Source of the DNA: JBGQJN01 sp964423175 | GTDB lineage: Bacteria; Patescibacteriota; Minisyncoccia; 2-02-FULL-40-12; IGHO2-01-FULL-4-A | Reading direction: 5' to 3' | Assembly (NCBI GenBank): GCA_964423175.1 | Contig: CAYRDM010000006.1 | Coordinates: forward strand, 1 to 23,431 | DNA length: 23,431 nt | Part shown: piece after piece, positions 6,262 through 12,065 of the stretch | Layout: the number at the start of each line of letters is the position of its first letter | How positions within the stretch are numbered: the first letter of the stretch is position 1 | Notes under the pieces: generated by a model | Seen by the model: only the letters and a program-made list of their open reading frames with translations | Database searches by the model: none | Told to the model about the DNA's origin: nothing | Program-made: the position numbers and the translations under genes

Positions 6262-7569
6262 ATGCTGACTACAATTCTAATAACTGTAATGCTCCTGTTT
6301 GGCATTTCCGGTTTCTTTCTTAAATATTTACTCCGATCAAATATATCAACGAGCAGCTGCCTTATTCCATTTTTCACGATGTTATTGGGTCTCAGTGCTT
6401 CAGCGATGCTAAGAGATTTTTCTGAGGCATTGATATTCTTAACCGCCGCTACGGCACAGTTTGCTTCCTTTGTTTTTGTAAGTAGATTGAGACAAAGAGG
6501 ATCTTTTTTTTGGCACATGGTTGCAAGCCTTGCCGCAAATGGAACCTGGTATGCAACGATGCATGCGCTTGATTCAGCAAAAGCCTACTGGTGGCTCTAT
6601 TTGATATATGTCGTGGGCATTGTCGTAGGACGAGTAGCGGGTGCCGGTTGGGCACAATACATCGAGCAAAAGTTTAATCTAAAAAGTGACGCCACAAGAG
6701 ATCCCCGCTTAGCCTCGGGACAAAGAATGAAGTTTATAATTAAAGAATGGACCTTCTGGGTCCTGGCCTTTGCACTTTTAGTCTACTTCCTATATGGATT
6801 CTTATTCTTTGAGCAACCAATGTTTAAGGCCTTGCTCATCGTAATGTGTCTCGCTCTTTTGCAAAACTTTGCATATGCACTTAATACTCGCGCAGCTCAA
6901 CGCGGCAACAACTGGATAATTGCAACGACTGGTCTATTAAGTGGTCTAACATTCTATATAAGTTCGGCTTATTTGTTTTCAAAAAATATGCCCCTCCTCC
7001 TATTAATTCCCTATATGCTTTCAACTACCTTGGGGTCTATAAGTGGCGCCGCACTTTCCATGATAATAGAATGGGCCATAAAGTCTTCGCCTGATCAACA
7101 CTTAAATAAATCAAAAGAAACAAAACCATGGCACGACAAATTGCCATATATAATATTCCTGTCATTGGTGGCCTCCTGGCTAGTATTCCAAAAATCTATT
7201 TTCGGATTGTTTAATATTCCACTGAGCAAGCTGGCCTTCCCCTTGCCAATGTTGGATACAGGCAGTATCCCCTACACGATTGTAATCATCTCTGTCAGCG
7301 TTTTGTTTTTTATGGATTCTATCCTCCAAACGCTAATGAGCCGCGCAGGAAGCAGAAACCACACTGGATATCATGTCGCCACCTGCATTCCCAAAGGATT
7401 AGTCGATTTTGCCAGAGCAAGCTACATTTCCTTAAACCCGAAAATTCTTGAAATAGTTCCAGTAGCAATATTCTCCGGCTGTCTTGGATCTCTATTTGGC
7501 AAGGATATATCTGAAAGAATAGAAAAATGGTTACAAGCACGAATGGACACCGAACAAACAGTCTCATAA
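6262..7569 (+). CDS. Polytopic membrane protein built from three copies of one module (UPF0316/DUF5698-like)
   Basis: 435 aa from ATG 6262; an in-frame TTG at 6238 would add 8 residues, but the ATG has AAGAG 6 nt upstream and leads straight into the first hydrophobic segment. About nine hydrophobic helices are visible. Numbering from the TTG, residues ~70-146, ~206-282 and ~358-432 share one layout: a helix ending in R.(R/A)xxRG or a similar basic turn, two helices, a GxxxG segment, and an amphipathic end with (I)E (YIEQKF, IIEWAI, RIEKWL). This resembles the N-terminal membrane domain of UPF0316/DUF5698 proteins; that link is inference from pattern only. Function unknown. It is transcribed alone, divergent from the 924-aa gene, and ends at a terminator shared with the convergent gene. 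Confidence 0.8.
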   Translation: MLTTILITVMLLFGISGFFLKYLLRSNISTSSCLIPFFTMLLGLSASAMLRDFSEALIFLTAATAQFASFVFVSRLRQRGSFFWHMVASLAANGTWYATMHALDSAKAYWWLYLIYVVGIVVGRVAGAGWAQYIEQKFNLKSDATRDPRLASGQRMKFIIKEWTFWVLAFALLVYFLYGFLFFEQPMFKALLIVMCLALLQNFAYALNTRAAQRGNNWIIATTGLLSGLTFYISSAYLFSKNMPLLLLIPYMLSTTLGSISGAALSMIIEWAIKSSPDQHLNKSKETKPWHDKLPYIIFLSLVASWLVFQKSIFGLFNIPLSKLAFPLPMLDTGSIPYTIVIISVSVLFFMDSILQTLMSRAGSRNHTGYHVATCIPKGLVDFARASYISLNPKILEIVPVAIFSGCLGSLFGKDISERIEKWLQARMDTEQTVS

Positions 7570-7592
7570 AAACTCGGCAGATGCCGAGTTTT
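7569..7592 (+). terminator. Bidirectional terminator between two membrane-protein genes
   Basis: AAAACTCGGCA pairs with TGCCGAGTTTT around GA at the centre. Both flanks end in A/T-runs and the two convergent stop codons lie inside or at its edges (7567-7569 and 7591-7593). Confidence 0.8.
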
Positions 7593-8556
7593 AAATTGCT
7601 TGATTTTTTCTATTTAATCTTCTGAGTAAGACTGAGAATAAAATTATAAACCCTAAGCTAGTAGCCAATAAATCGAGCTTATGGAAAGCGAGACTCAAGA
7701 AAGCGGAAAACCCGGCTGCGGCAATCTCACCCCAAAGAACAACCGAGAATAGGTCATTCAAATAAAGGGTCTGGAATTTTGAAATTTTCTTAATCAAGAA
7801 AAAAACAATTATCAAGAAATATAAATAAAAAGCACCAGGAGGAACATTCGCCTTTGATAGAAGAACCGGCAAAAGGAATAATCCCAAATACAATGCCGGC
7901 CCGGCTATAAATTTCTTGAACCGTAAAGAAAAATGGCTCTCAATACTGACCTTAGCCGACTGAGAAAATCTTTTTGCCAACCACCACAACACAAGCCAGG
8001 ACAACATTATAAAAATGAACTGGTTGGGAGTTCCCGCTTTGTTTTGCGGTGGTCCGCTGAAAAAAAATAATACTGACGAGATAAAACTTATCACTCCCAA
8101 AATATAAGTTGTCTTTTTACTTAACCAATTTTCTGAAGATCTTTCAGGAAAAAAGTAATAAACGATAATTATGGGAAAAATAACAGCGTAAAGTGCATGC
8201 CAAGAAGATATAGCAAGCGCCCACGGCAATCTGATTGAACCCAAAAGACCATATGCCGTAAAGGATGCAACTGGGGAATGGAACGGATTAATAATTGTCT
8301 TGGCAAACAAGCCTTCATTATATAGCCCATAAATAACTCCTAAAAAGAATAGTCCGAGCAAACCAAAATTTTTACGAATACTAATTTCTCTTATAACGAG
8401 AACTGGGAAACCGTAGCCAACTGTTATAAAAAGCAGAACAATAAAAGGACTTAAAAAAGACTTAAGAGGTGTGCTACCGGTCAATAATTCAGTAAGCAAA
8501 AAAGAAGAGATAAAAAGAAAAACTATAGGTTTCCAATTTTTTATTAGAGGAGGCAT
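7591..8556 (-). CDS. Polytopic inner-membrane protein of unknown function
   Basis: 321 aa with about nine or ten hydrophobic segments and very few charged residues. Conserved-looking polar spots inside the membrane part are GLYNEGLFAKT (~77-87), NPFHSP and SSWHALYAV (~117-125), where E and H could be functional; the family is not recognised. The start codon (ATG 8554-8556) lies only 3 nt after the encoded CCA of tRNA-Trp, with no room for an SD, and no other good start follows for about 20 codons. The gene is therefore probably co-transcribed with tRNA-Trp from the promoter at 8674-8703 and released as an almost leaderless mRNA by tRNA processing. It ends at a shared bidirectional terminator. 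A transporter or envelope enzyme are both possible. Confidence 0.75.
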   Translation of the reverse strand: MPPLIKNWKPIVFLFISSFLLTELLTGSTPLKSFLSPFIVLLFITVGYGFPVLVIREISIRKNFGLLGLFFLGVIYGLYNEGLFAKTIINPFHSPVASFTAYGLLGSIRLPWALAISSWHALYAVIFPIIIVYYFFPERSSENWLSKKTTYILGVISFISSVLFFFSGPPQNKAGTPNQFIFIMLSWLVLWWLAKRFSQSAKVSIESHFSLRFKKFIAGPALYLGLFLLPVLLSKANVPPGAFYLYFLIIVFFLIKKISKFQTLYLNDLFSVVLWGEIAAAGFSAFLSLAFHKLDLLATSLGFIILFSVLLRRLNRKNQAI

Positions 8557-8559
8557 GCC

Positions 8560-8633
8560 TGGCGGGAGTGCCAGGATTCGAACCTGGATACCTGGTTTTG
8601 GAGACCAGAGTCTTGCCGTTGGACGACACTCCC
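8560..8633 (-). tRNA. trnW: tRNA-Trp(CCA), 3' CCA encoded
   Basis: Complete cloverleaf on the minus strand: acceptor GGGAGTG/CACTCCC, anticodon stem CTGGT/ACCAG with loop CTCCAAA (anticodon CCA), T arm CCAGG-TTCGAAT-CCTGG, discriminator G, then genomic CCA (8560-8562). It is followed after 3 nt by the start codon of the 321-aa membrane protein. Confidence 0.95.
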
Positions 8634-8673
8634 TGAATTTAAACGACAGCGCGGAATCCTCTGATTTTCGTCA

Positions 8674-8703
8674 TTCATATGGCGTCGTGCAAATAAATGT
8701 CAA
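8674..8703 (-). promoter_or_regulatory. Promoter of tRNA-Trp and the membrane-protein gene
   Basis: A perfect TTGACA (8698-8703), an 18-bp spacer and TATGAA (8674-8679) on the minus strand predict a start near 8667, about 34 nt before the mature tRNA 5' end. Confidence 0.6.
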
Positions 8704-8721
8704 TTTTCAAAGAATTTTGGT

Positions 8722-8745
8722 GATGATTTCAGTTTTGAAATCATC
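8722..8745 (-). terminator. Hairpin downstream of rpmG
   Basis: GATGATTTCA (8722-8731) pairs perfectly with TGAAATCATC (8736-8745). It lies about 70 nt after the rpmG stop and just before the tRNA-Trp promoter, so it probably ends or protects the rpmG transcript. There is no good U-run, so factor-independent termination is doubtful. Confidence 0.4.
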
Positions 8746-8815
8746 TAGAAAGACTAGAAAATTGATTATATTATTTGCAGACGACAGATGTTGTAAGAAA
8801 ATCAGGGGGCAAGCG

Positions 8816-8974
8816 TTATTTTTTGGATTCCTTATGCATCGTGTGCGCTCTACAAAACTTACAGAATTTCTTCATCTCAATTGCACGTGTTACCAATTTT
8901 TTATTTTTAGTTGAAAAGTAATTAACACGTTTGCACTTGCCGCACTTCAATCTTATTAAACTATCTTGTGACAT
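8816..8974 (-). CDS. rpmG: 50S ribosomal protein L33
   Basis: I found this by hand translation: 52 aa, ATG 8972-8974, TAA 8816-8818. It matches L33 in size and layout: an N-terminal LKCGKCKRVNYFSTKN strand pair, a middle basic part and CKFCRAHTMHKESK. The two CxxC pairs (C11/C14 and C38/C41) make the zinc-binding (C+) form, so the protein should bind one zinc ion. It sits on the large subunit near the E site. It lies in a tRNA-rich translation block between tRNA-Thr(GGU) and tRNA-Trp, as rpmG often does in bacteria (near tRNA-Trp and secE). Here secE, nusG and rplK do not follow. The start lies only ~15 nt after a terminator-like hairpin, so it needs readthrough or a promoter overlapping that hairpin. 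Confidence 0.93.
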   Translation of the reverse strand: MSQDSLIRLKCGKCKRVNYFSTKNKKLVTRAIEMKKFCKFCRAHTMHKESKK

Positions 8975-8988
8975 AAAATGTAATCTAG

Positions 8989-9025
8989 AAAAAGAATCTA
9001 GAATCTAGAATTTTCTAGCTTCTAG
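8989..9025 (-). terminator. CTAG-rich hairpin after tRNA-Thr(GGU)
   Basis: The arms 8998-9010 and 9013-9025 are each a tandem pair of CTAGAA/TTCTAG units and pair with one mismatch. On the minus strand the hairpin is followed by ATTCTTTTT. It probably ends the tRNA transcript. Confidence 0.5.
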
Positions 9026-9062
9026 CTACCGATTTCTGACTTCTATTATTAACATTAACTTG

Positions 9063-9134
9063 AGCCGAAGGTGGGAATTGAACCCACGACCTACTCCTTA
9101 CCATGGAGTTGCTCTACCACTGAGCTACTTCGGC
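9063..9134 (-). tRNA. trnT: tRNA-Thr(GGT)
   Basis: Minus-strand cloverleaf: acceptor GCCGAAG/CTTCGGC, D arm GCTC-AGTGGTA-GAGC, anticodon stem ACTCC/GGAGT with loop ATGGTAA (anticodon GGT), T arm GTGGG-TTCAATT-CCCAC, discriminator T. The genome continues CAA, so CCA must be added after transcription. Confidence 0.95.
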
Positions 9135-9146
9135 CTATCCTAAGAG

Positions 9147-9314
9147 CTACTTGTGTTTTAGTTTTTTCTGCAATTTAGGACTAGATTTTAAATGCTTAAA
9201 GAATTCCACCTGCTGCAATCTCCTCACCGCGTCTTTCTTTGTTTTATAGGAACCAAAACTCCTGTCTCCAGCCTCCGACAAGACAACATATTTAGATCCC
9301 TTTTTCCTGATCAT
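9147..9314 (-). CDS. 55-aa basic protein of unknown function starting at the 3' end of tRNA-Tyr
   Basis: ATG 9312-9314 gives MIRKKGSKYVVLSEAG..., 55 aa, strongly basic at both ends. The KYVV.SE.G..FGSYKTKKDA..RLQQVEFFKH pattern fits a common type of small uncharacterised bacterial protein (a short beta pair followed by a helix). A longer reading frame from 9395 exists, but its first 27 codons lie inside tRNA-Tyr, so the internal ATG is preferred. The A of the ATG is 2 nt after the tRNA discriminator base; cleavage at the tRNA 3' end would leave a one-nucleotide leader. It lies between two tRNA genes in one transcription unit. A role linked to translation is suggested by position only. Confidence 0.7.
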   Translation of the reverse strand: MIRKKGSKYVVLSEAGDRSFGSYKTKKDAVRRLQQVEFFKHLKSSPKLQKKLKHK

Positions 9315-9315
9315 G

Positions 9316-9399
9316 TGGGAGCGGTAGGATTTGCACCTACGTAGGCACAAGGCCGCCTGATTTACAGTCAGGTGCGTTTGACTACTCCGCCACACTCCC
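9316..9399 (-). tRNA. trnY: tRNA-Tyr(GTA), long variable arm
   Basis: Minus-strand class II tRNA: acceptor GGGAGTG/CGCTCCC (with one U.G pair), anticodon stem CCTGA/TCAGG with loop CTGTAAA (anticodon GTA), long variable arm (GGCCTTGTGCC-type stem), T arm GTAGG-TGCAAAT-CCTAC, discriminator A. CCA is not encoded; the next bases CATG contain the start codon of the 55-aa ORF. Its 5' base directly abuts the CCA of tRNA-Thr(TGT). Confidence 0.95.
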
Positions 9400-9474
9400 T
9401 GGAGCCAGCGGTCGGGATTGAACCGACGACCTACTGTTTACAAAACAGTTGCTCTGCCACTGAGCTACGCTGGC
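9400..9474 (-). tRNA. trnT: tRNA-Thr(TGT), 3' CCA encoded
   Basis: Minus-strand cloverleaf: acceptor GCCAGCG/CGCTGGC, D arm GCTC-AGTGGCA-GAGC, anticodon stem ACTGT/ACAGT with loop TTTGTAA (anticodon TGT), T arm GTCGG-TTCAATC-CCGAC, discriminator T, encoded CCA (9400-9402). There is no spacer before tRNA-Tyr. Confidence 0.95.
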
Positions 9475-9499
9475 CGATTTTAATTCTCAAAATTATAAA

Positions 9500-10117
9500 T
9501 TAACTATTGCCGACTTTTTCTAATTTCTTAACAATCTTTTCTAATTTAGTTCGGGTCGCCTGATCTTCTGGGTCTAGCTCCAAAACTTTTTTAAAAGACT
9601 CGGCCGCATCATGCCATTCACTAACTTTAGTATATATGTTGCCAAGTTTTTTATAAAGCTGTGGATTTTTGGGGTCCTTGGCTATTTTTATGATCAGCTC
9701 TTGCTCATGCTCTTTAGGATCCTTTTTAGAATCTGGGACTATGGAAATGGAAGACTCTTGTTCTAATTTGGCCGACGCCTCTTCATTTATTATCCCCTCG
9801 TGATGAACTACTGACTTACGGACACGATGTATAAGACTATTGGTGACTGTATCTATTTTGAGGGACAGTAACCTAAGCTTCCTTAGGGTTTTCTCTGACT
9901 CTGCCAAAATCCTCAATCTATACTCACGAAGATCAACCTTTCCAAAAAACTTGGTTAAACCAGGAAAAAATTCTGCCCAAAAACTTTCCTGAACTTCAGA
10001 AGTACCCTCTAGCACTTCGGGTGTTAATTTCCTCAAATACACAAACTTGCGACTGGTTATCCAGACTATAGCAATCAATGAGACAAGAAGAATTCCAAAA
10101 GGAATTAAAAAAAACAT
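9500..10117 (-). CDS. Membrane-anchored TPR protein
   Basis: 205 aa. Residues 1-21 form one TM helix with no charged N-terminus, followed by basic TSRKF, so the rest is probably cytoplasmic. Residues ~62-105 are helical and charged. Residues ~138-190 hold about one and a half TPR units (PQLYKKLGNIYTKVSEWHDA and AESFKKVLELDPEDQATR, with the typical small, aromatic and proline positions). The tail is Lys-rich. It starts 8 nt after the tsf stop, so it belongs to the rpsB-tsf operon, with tRNA-Thr(UGU) about 25 nt downstream. TPRs bind proteins; the partner is unknown. The operon position suggests expression linked to growth rate. Confidence 0.85.
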   Translation of the reverse strand: MFFLIPFGILLVSLIAIVWITSRKFVYLRKLTPEVLEGTSEVQESFWAEFFPGLTKFFGKVDLREYRLRILAESEKTLRKLRLLSLKIDTVTNSLIHRVRKSVVHHEGIINEEASAKLEQESSISIVPDSKKDPKEHEQELIIKIAKDPKNPQLYKKLGNIYTKVSEWHDAAESFKKVLELDPEDQATRTKLEKIVKKLEKVGNS

Positions 10118-10125
10118 ATAATAAA

Positions 10126-10575
10126 TTAGATTTGAAGACGAGAAAACTTTCCTACTTTAATATTCTCCCCTAATTTTGCTATATATTGAGTTATCAGGCC
10201 CTCAACAGTTAGGGATTGATCCCTAACATATGGCTGAGCAAGAAGATCTTTTGAATCTTGAGGATCCATGGCGGCTATGTGAAGAGTAATCTCATGCGCA
10301 AGCTCTATAAATTGAGGATTGCGGGCAACAAAGTCAGTTTCACACAAAAGCTCTAACAGTACTCCGACTCTTTTGTTGGCGTGTACATAAGACTCAACTA
10401 TTCCCTGACCAGTTGTTCTTTGAGATTTTTTTTCTGCGACAGCAACGCCTCTGGCTTTGAGCAGTTCTAAAGCCTTGGCCTTATCGCCGGAAGCCTCATC
10501 TAAGGCTTTCCTAATCTCCCCAAAAGACAAACCAGTACTGTCACGCATTTCTTTTATTATTTCTACGTTGGACAT
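10126..10575 (-). CDS. tsf: Elongation factor Ts (short form)
   Basis: 149 aa. EF-Ts exchanges GDP for GTP on EF-Tu. The N-terminal UBA-like domain (1-45) has the family signature IKEMRDSTGLSFGEIRKALDEA, and the core shows ELLCETDFVARNPQF (residues ~73-87; TDFVARN contacts EF-Tu). The end GENIKVGKFSRLQI matches the close of the family core strand. At 149 aa it is much shorter than E. coli (about 280) or Thermus (about 196) EF-Ts and keeps essentially one core subdomain. The order rpsB-tsf is the universal bacterial one, with 37 nt between the genes. No SD is evident. Confidence 0.96.
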   Translation of the reverse strand: MSNVEIIKEMRDSTGLSFGEIRKALDEASGDKAKALELLKARGVAVAEKKSQRTTGQGIVESYVHANKRVGVLLELLCETDFVARNPQFIELAHEITLHIAAMDPQDSKDLLAQPYVRDQSLTVEGLITQYIAKLGENIKVGKFSRLQI

Positions 10576-10612
10576 GTGTTTAAAAATCCGGATTTTACAA
10601 ACAGTTTAAGGT

Positions 10613-11305
10613 TTATTTTTTAATTCCGTTCTTTATGGCTTCCATTATCAATTCAATTGATTTCTTTGAGTTATCGTTGGCAGCTATCGGGAAATCTATT
10701 TGTTTAGGATTACTATCCGTATTTACTATTCCGACTATTTTGGCACCCATTATCTTGGCTTCATTAACAGGAATCTGGCTTTCTTTTAATGAGGTTATAA
10801 ATATTACATCCGGCACTCTGTTTAACTTACGAATACCATTAAACTTTGCGCCCATTGACTCTATCTCCCTCTCTTTGAGGATCCTTTCTTTCTTGGTAAA
10901 TTTGTCAAAACCACCCTCAGCTCTTTTCTTTTCAAGGTCTTCCAAATATTTAACCCTACTTATAATAGTCTTGAAATTAGTCATCGTTCCTCCCAACCAT
11001 CTATTCACAACGTAAGGCAACCCCAAAGCCTCGGCTGTTGATTTAATTGAATCAACTGACTGTTTGGTAAGACCTACAAATAGAATCAGCTTTCCCTCAG
11101 CAACAGACTTTCTCAAAAAATCAATTGCCTTTGTAAGGGTATCCGCAGTCTTGATCAAATCTAAAATATATACATCATCTTTAAGCGTATATATGTACGG
11201 CTTCATGTTTGGATGAAAAATGGTCTTTTTACGACCAAAATGCATACCGGATTTGATCATTTCTTCGTAAGCGGGTAGAAATTGTTGTATATTTAAATCT
11301 GACAT
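10613..11305 (-). CDS. rpsB: 30S ribosomal protein S2
   Basis: 230 aa from ATG 11303-11305. S2 signatures are present: SGMHFGRKKTIFHPNMKPYIY, INDLIKT-type LDLIKTADTLTKA, FVGLTKQSVDSIKS, RWLGGTMTNFKTI (the strongest family motif), and GIVNTDSNPKQIDFPIAANDNSKKSIELI. An in-frame ATG 16 codons upstream (11353) would add MSDLHIIINFAIIF..., but that segment overlaps the upstream terminator and promoter and is not part of S2, so I reject it. First gene of the rpsB-tsf-TPR unit; no SD, short leader. Confidence 0.96.
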   Translation of the reverse strand: MSDLNIQQFLPAYEEMIKSGMHFGRKKTIFHPNMKPYIYTLKDDVYILDLIKTADTLTKAIDFLRKSVAEGKLILFVGLTKQSVDSIKSTAEALGLPYVVNRWLGGTMTNFKTIISRVKYLEDLEKKRAEGGFDKFTKKERILKEREIESMGAKFNGIRKLNRVPDVIFITSLKESQIPVNEAKIMGAKIVGIVNTDSNPKQIDFPIAANDNSKKSIELIMEAIKNGIKK

Positions 11306-11330
11306 AGTGCTAAAAATGATAGCAAAATTT

Positions 11331-11336
11331 ATTATA
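11331..11336 (-). promoter_or_regulatory. -10 box of the rpsB promoter
   Basis: TATAAT on the minus strand, 25 nt upstream of the rpsB ATG. At 17 bp the -35 position would fall on the T-run of the upstream terminator (TTTTTT), so the -35 is poor. The predicted leader is about 19 nt. Confidence 0.45.
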
Positions 11337-11353
11337 ATATGCAAATCGGACAT

Positions 11354-11376
11354 AAAAAAAGCCGATTTTAATCGGC
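11354..11376 (-). terminator. Terminator of the 106-aa gene, next to the rpsB promoter
   Basis: GCCGAT (11361-11366) pairs with ATCGGC (11371-11376), followed on the minus strand by seven Ts (11354-11360). It begins 4 nt after the stop codon of the upstream gene. Confidence 0.8.
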
Positions 11377-11380
11377 GGTA

Positions 11381-11701
11381 CTAGTGCTCTCTCAGCTCAA
11401 CCTTGTCCAGATTCAAAACAACAGCCACAACGATACCACAAGTAAGGGCATCGTCATTGCAATCACTTTCTAAACAAAATATATCCTCTCTAATTGAATA
11501 ACCAATTTTAATGTTATACCCTGCCCTAGATTCCGAGGGTTGTTCTCTATTACAACCTCGGCCTACCTGTGTAGCAATCCAATTGTATAGAAAATCCTCA
11601 AGGACCTCCCTGCGTATGTTTGTTTTTATAAAACAACCAGCCCAATCCTTAGCTTCATAATGAATCTCCAGTATAAGATCCACCGGGATTTCCCTTGCCA
11701 T
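11381..11701 (-). CDS. Hypothetical cysteine-containing protein, 106 aa
   Basis: Starts at ATG 11699-11701 (MAREIPVDLILEIHYEAKD...) with an SD-like AAAGGG about 9 nt upstream; a TTG at 11719 is also in frame but would place the SD inside the gene. Family not recognised. The sequence looks like a mixed alpha/beta soluble domain with an N-terminal strand (PVDLILEIHYEA), a helical segment (REVLEDFLYNWIATQVG) and five cysteines (three close together near FCLESDCNDDALTC), which could bind a metal. It is divergent from rpmE and has its own terminator. Position alone says little about its role. Confidence 0.65.
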   Translation of the reverse strand: MAREIPVDLILEIHYEAKDWAGCFIKTNIRREVLEDFLYNWIATQVGRGCNREQPSESRAGYNIKIGYSIREDIFCLESDCNDDALTCGIVVAVVLNLDKVELREH

Positions 11702-11777
11702 TTCTATTATCCCTTTCAATAAAAGAACCTCTAATCGCCTTGCGTTTATAACAAATAAATGTTAAGCTTGCAAATAC

Positions 11778-12029
11778 ATGAAAAAGGACATACACCCAAA
11801 ATATTACGATGCCACCGTTAAATGCGCTTGTGGCAACACATGGAAAACCGGTTCTACATTACCGGAAATTAGCGTTGAAATATGCAGCAATTGTCATCCA
11901 TTTTATACTGGCAGAGAAAAACTTTTGGATGCCAGAGGCAGAGTTGAAAAATTTAAAAAGAGAATGGGCAAATCAGAAGAATCACTCAAAAACAAAGTCA
12001 CTAAAAAAACGCGCGTTAAAAAGAAATAG
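11778..12029 (+). CDS. rpmE: 50S ribosomal protein L31
   Basis: 83 aa. L31 bridges the large subunit to the small-subunit head. It has the family start MKKDIHPKY, the zinc ligands CACG (C16, C18) and CSNC (C36, C39) directly before HPFYTGREKLLDARGRVEKFKKR, which is near consensus. The Lys-rich tail of about 20 residues is an extension. With all four cysteines it is the zinc-containing form, matching the zinc-type L33 in the same window. A weak TTGCGT (11740) and TAAGCT (11763) pair would place the transcript start almost at the ATG. prfA follows after 36 nt, a common pairing in bacteria. Confidence 0.96.
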   Translation: MKKDIHPKYYDATVKCACGNTWKTGSTLPEISVEICSNCHPFYTGREKLLDARGRVEKFKKRMGKSEESLKNKVTKKTRVKKK

Positions 12030-12065
12030 ATCTCCTGTCTGGGTGAGGACTTGCTTAACACCCGA

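Noticed and set aside
8471..8914. 147-codon plus-strand frame
   Set aside because: It runs antisense through tRNA-Trp and rpmG, so it cannot be a normal gene.
9315..9395. 27-codon N-terminal extension of the 55-aa ORF
   Set aside because: It is the tRNA-Tyr sequence read as protein; the internal ATG at 9312-9314 fits the protein better.
11306..11353. 16-codon extension of rpsB (MSDLHI...)
   Set aside because: It lies over the rpsB promoter and next to the upstream terminator; S2 proteins begin near MSDLNIQQFL. The similarity of the two starts appears accidental.
12051..12065. TTG start of prfA
   Set aside because: It would sit 1 nt after GAGGA, too close for initiation, and adds residues not typical of RF1; ATG 12066 is preferred, although the SD is then far.
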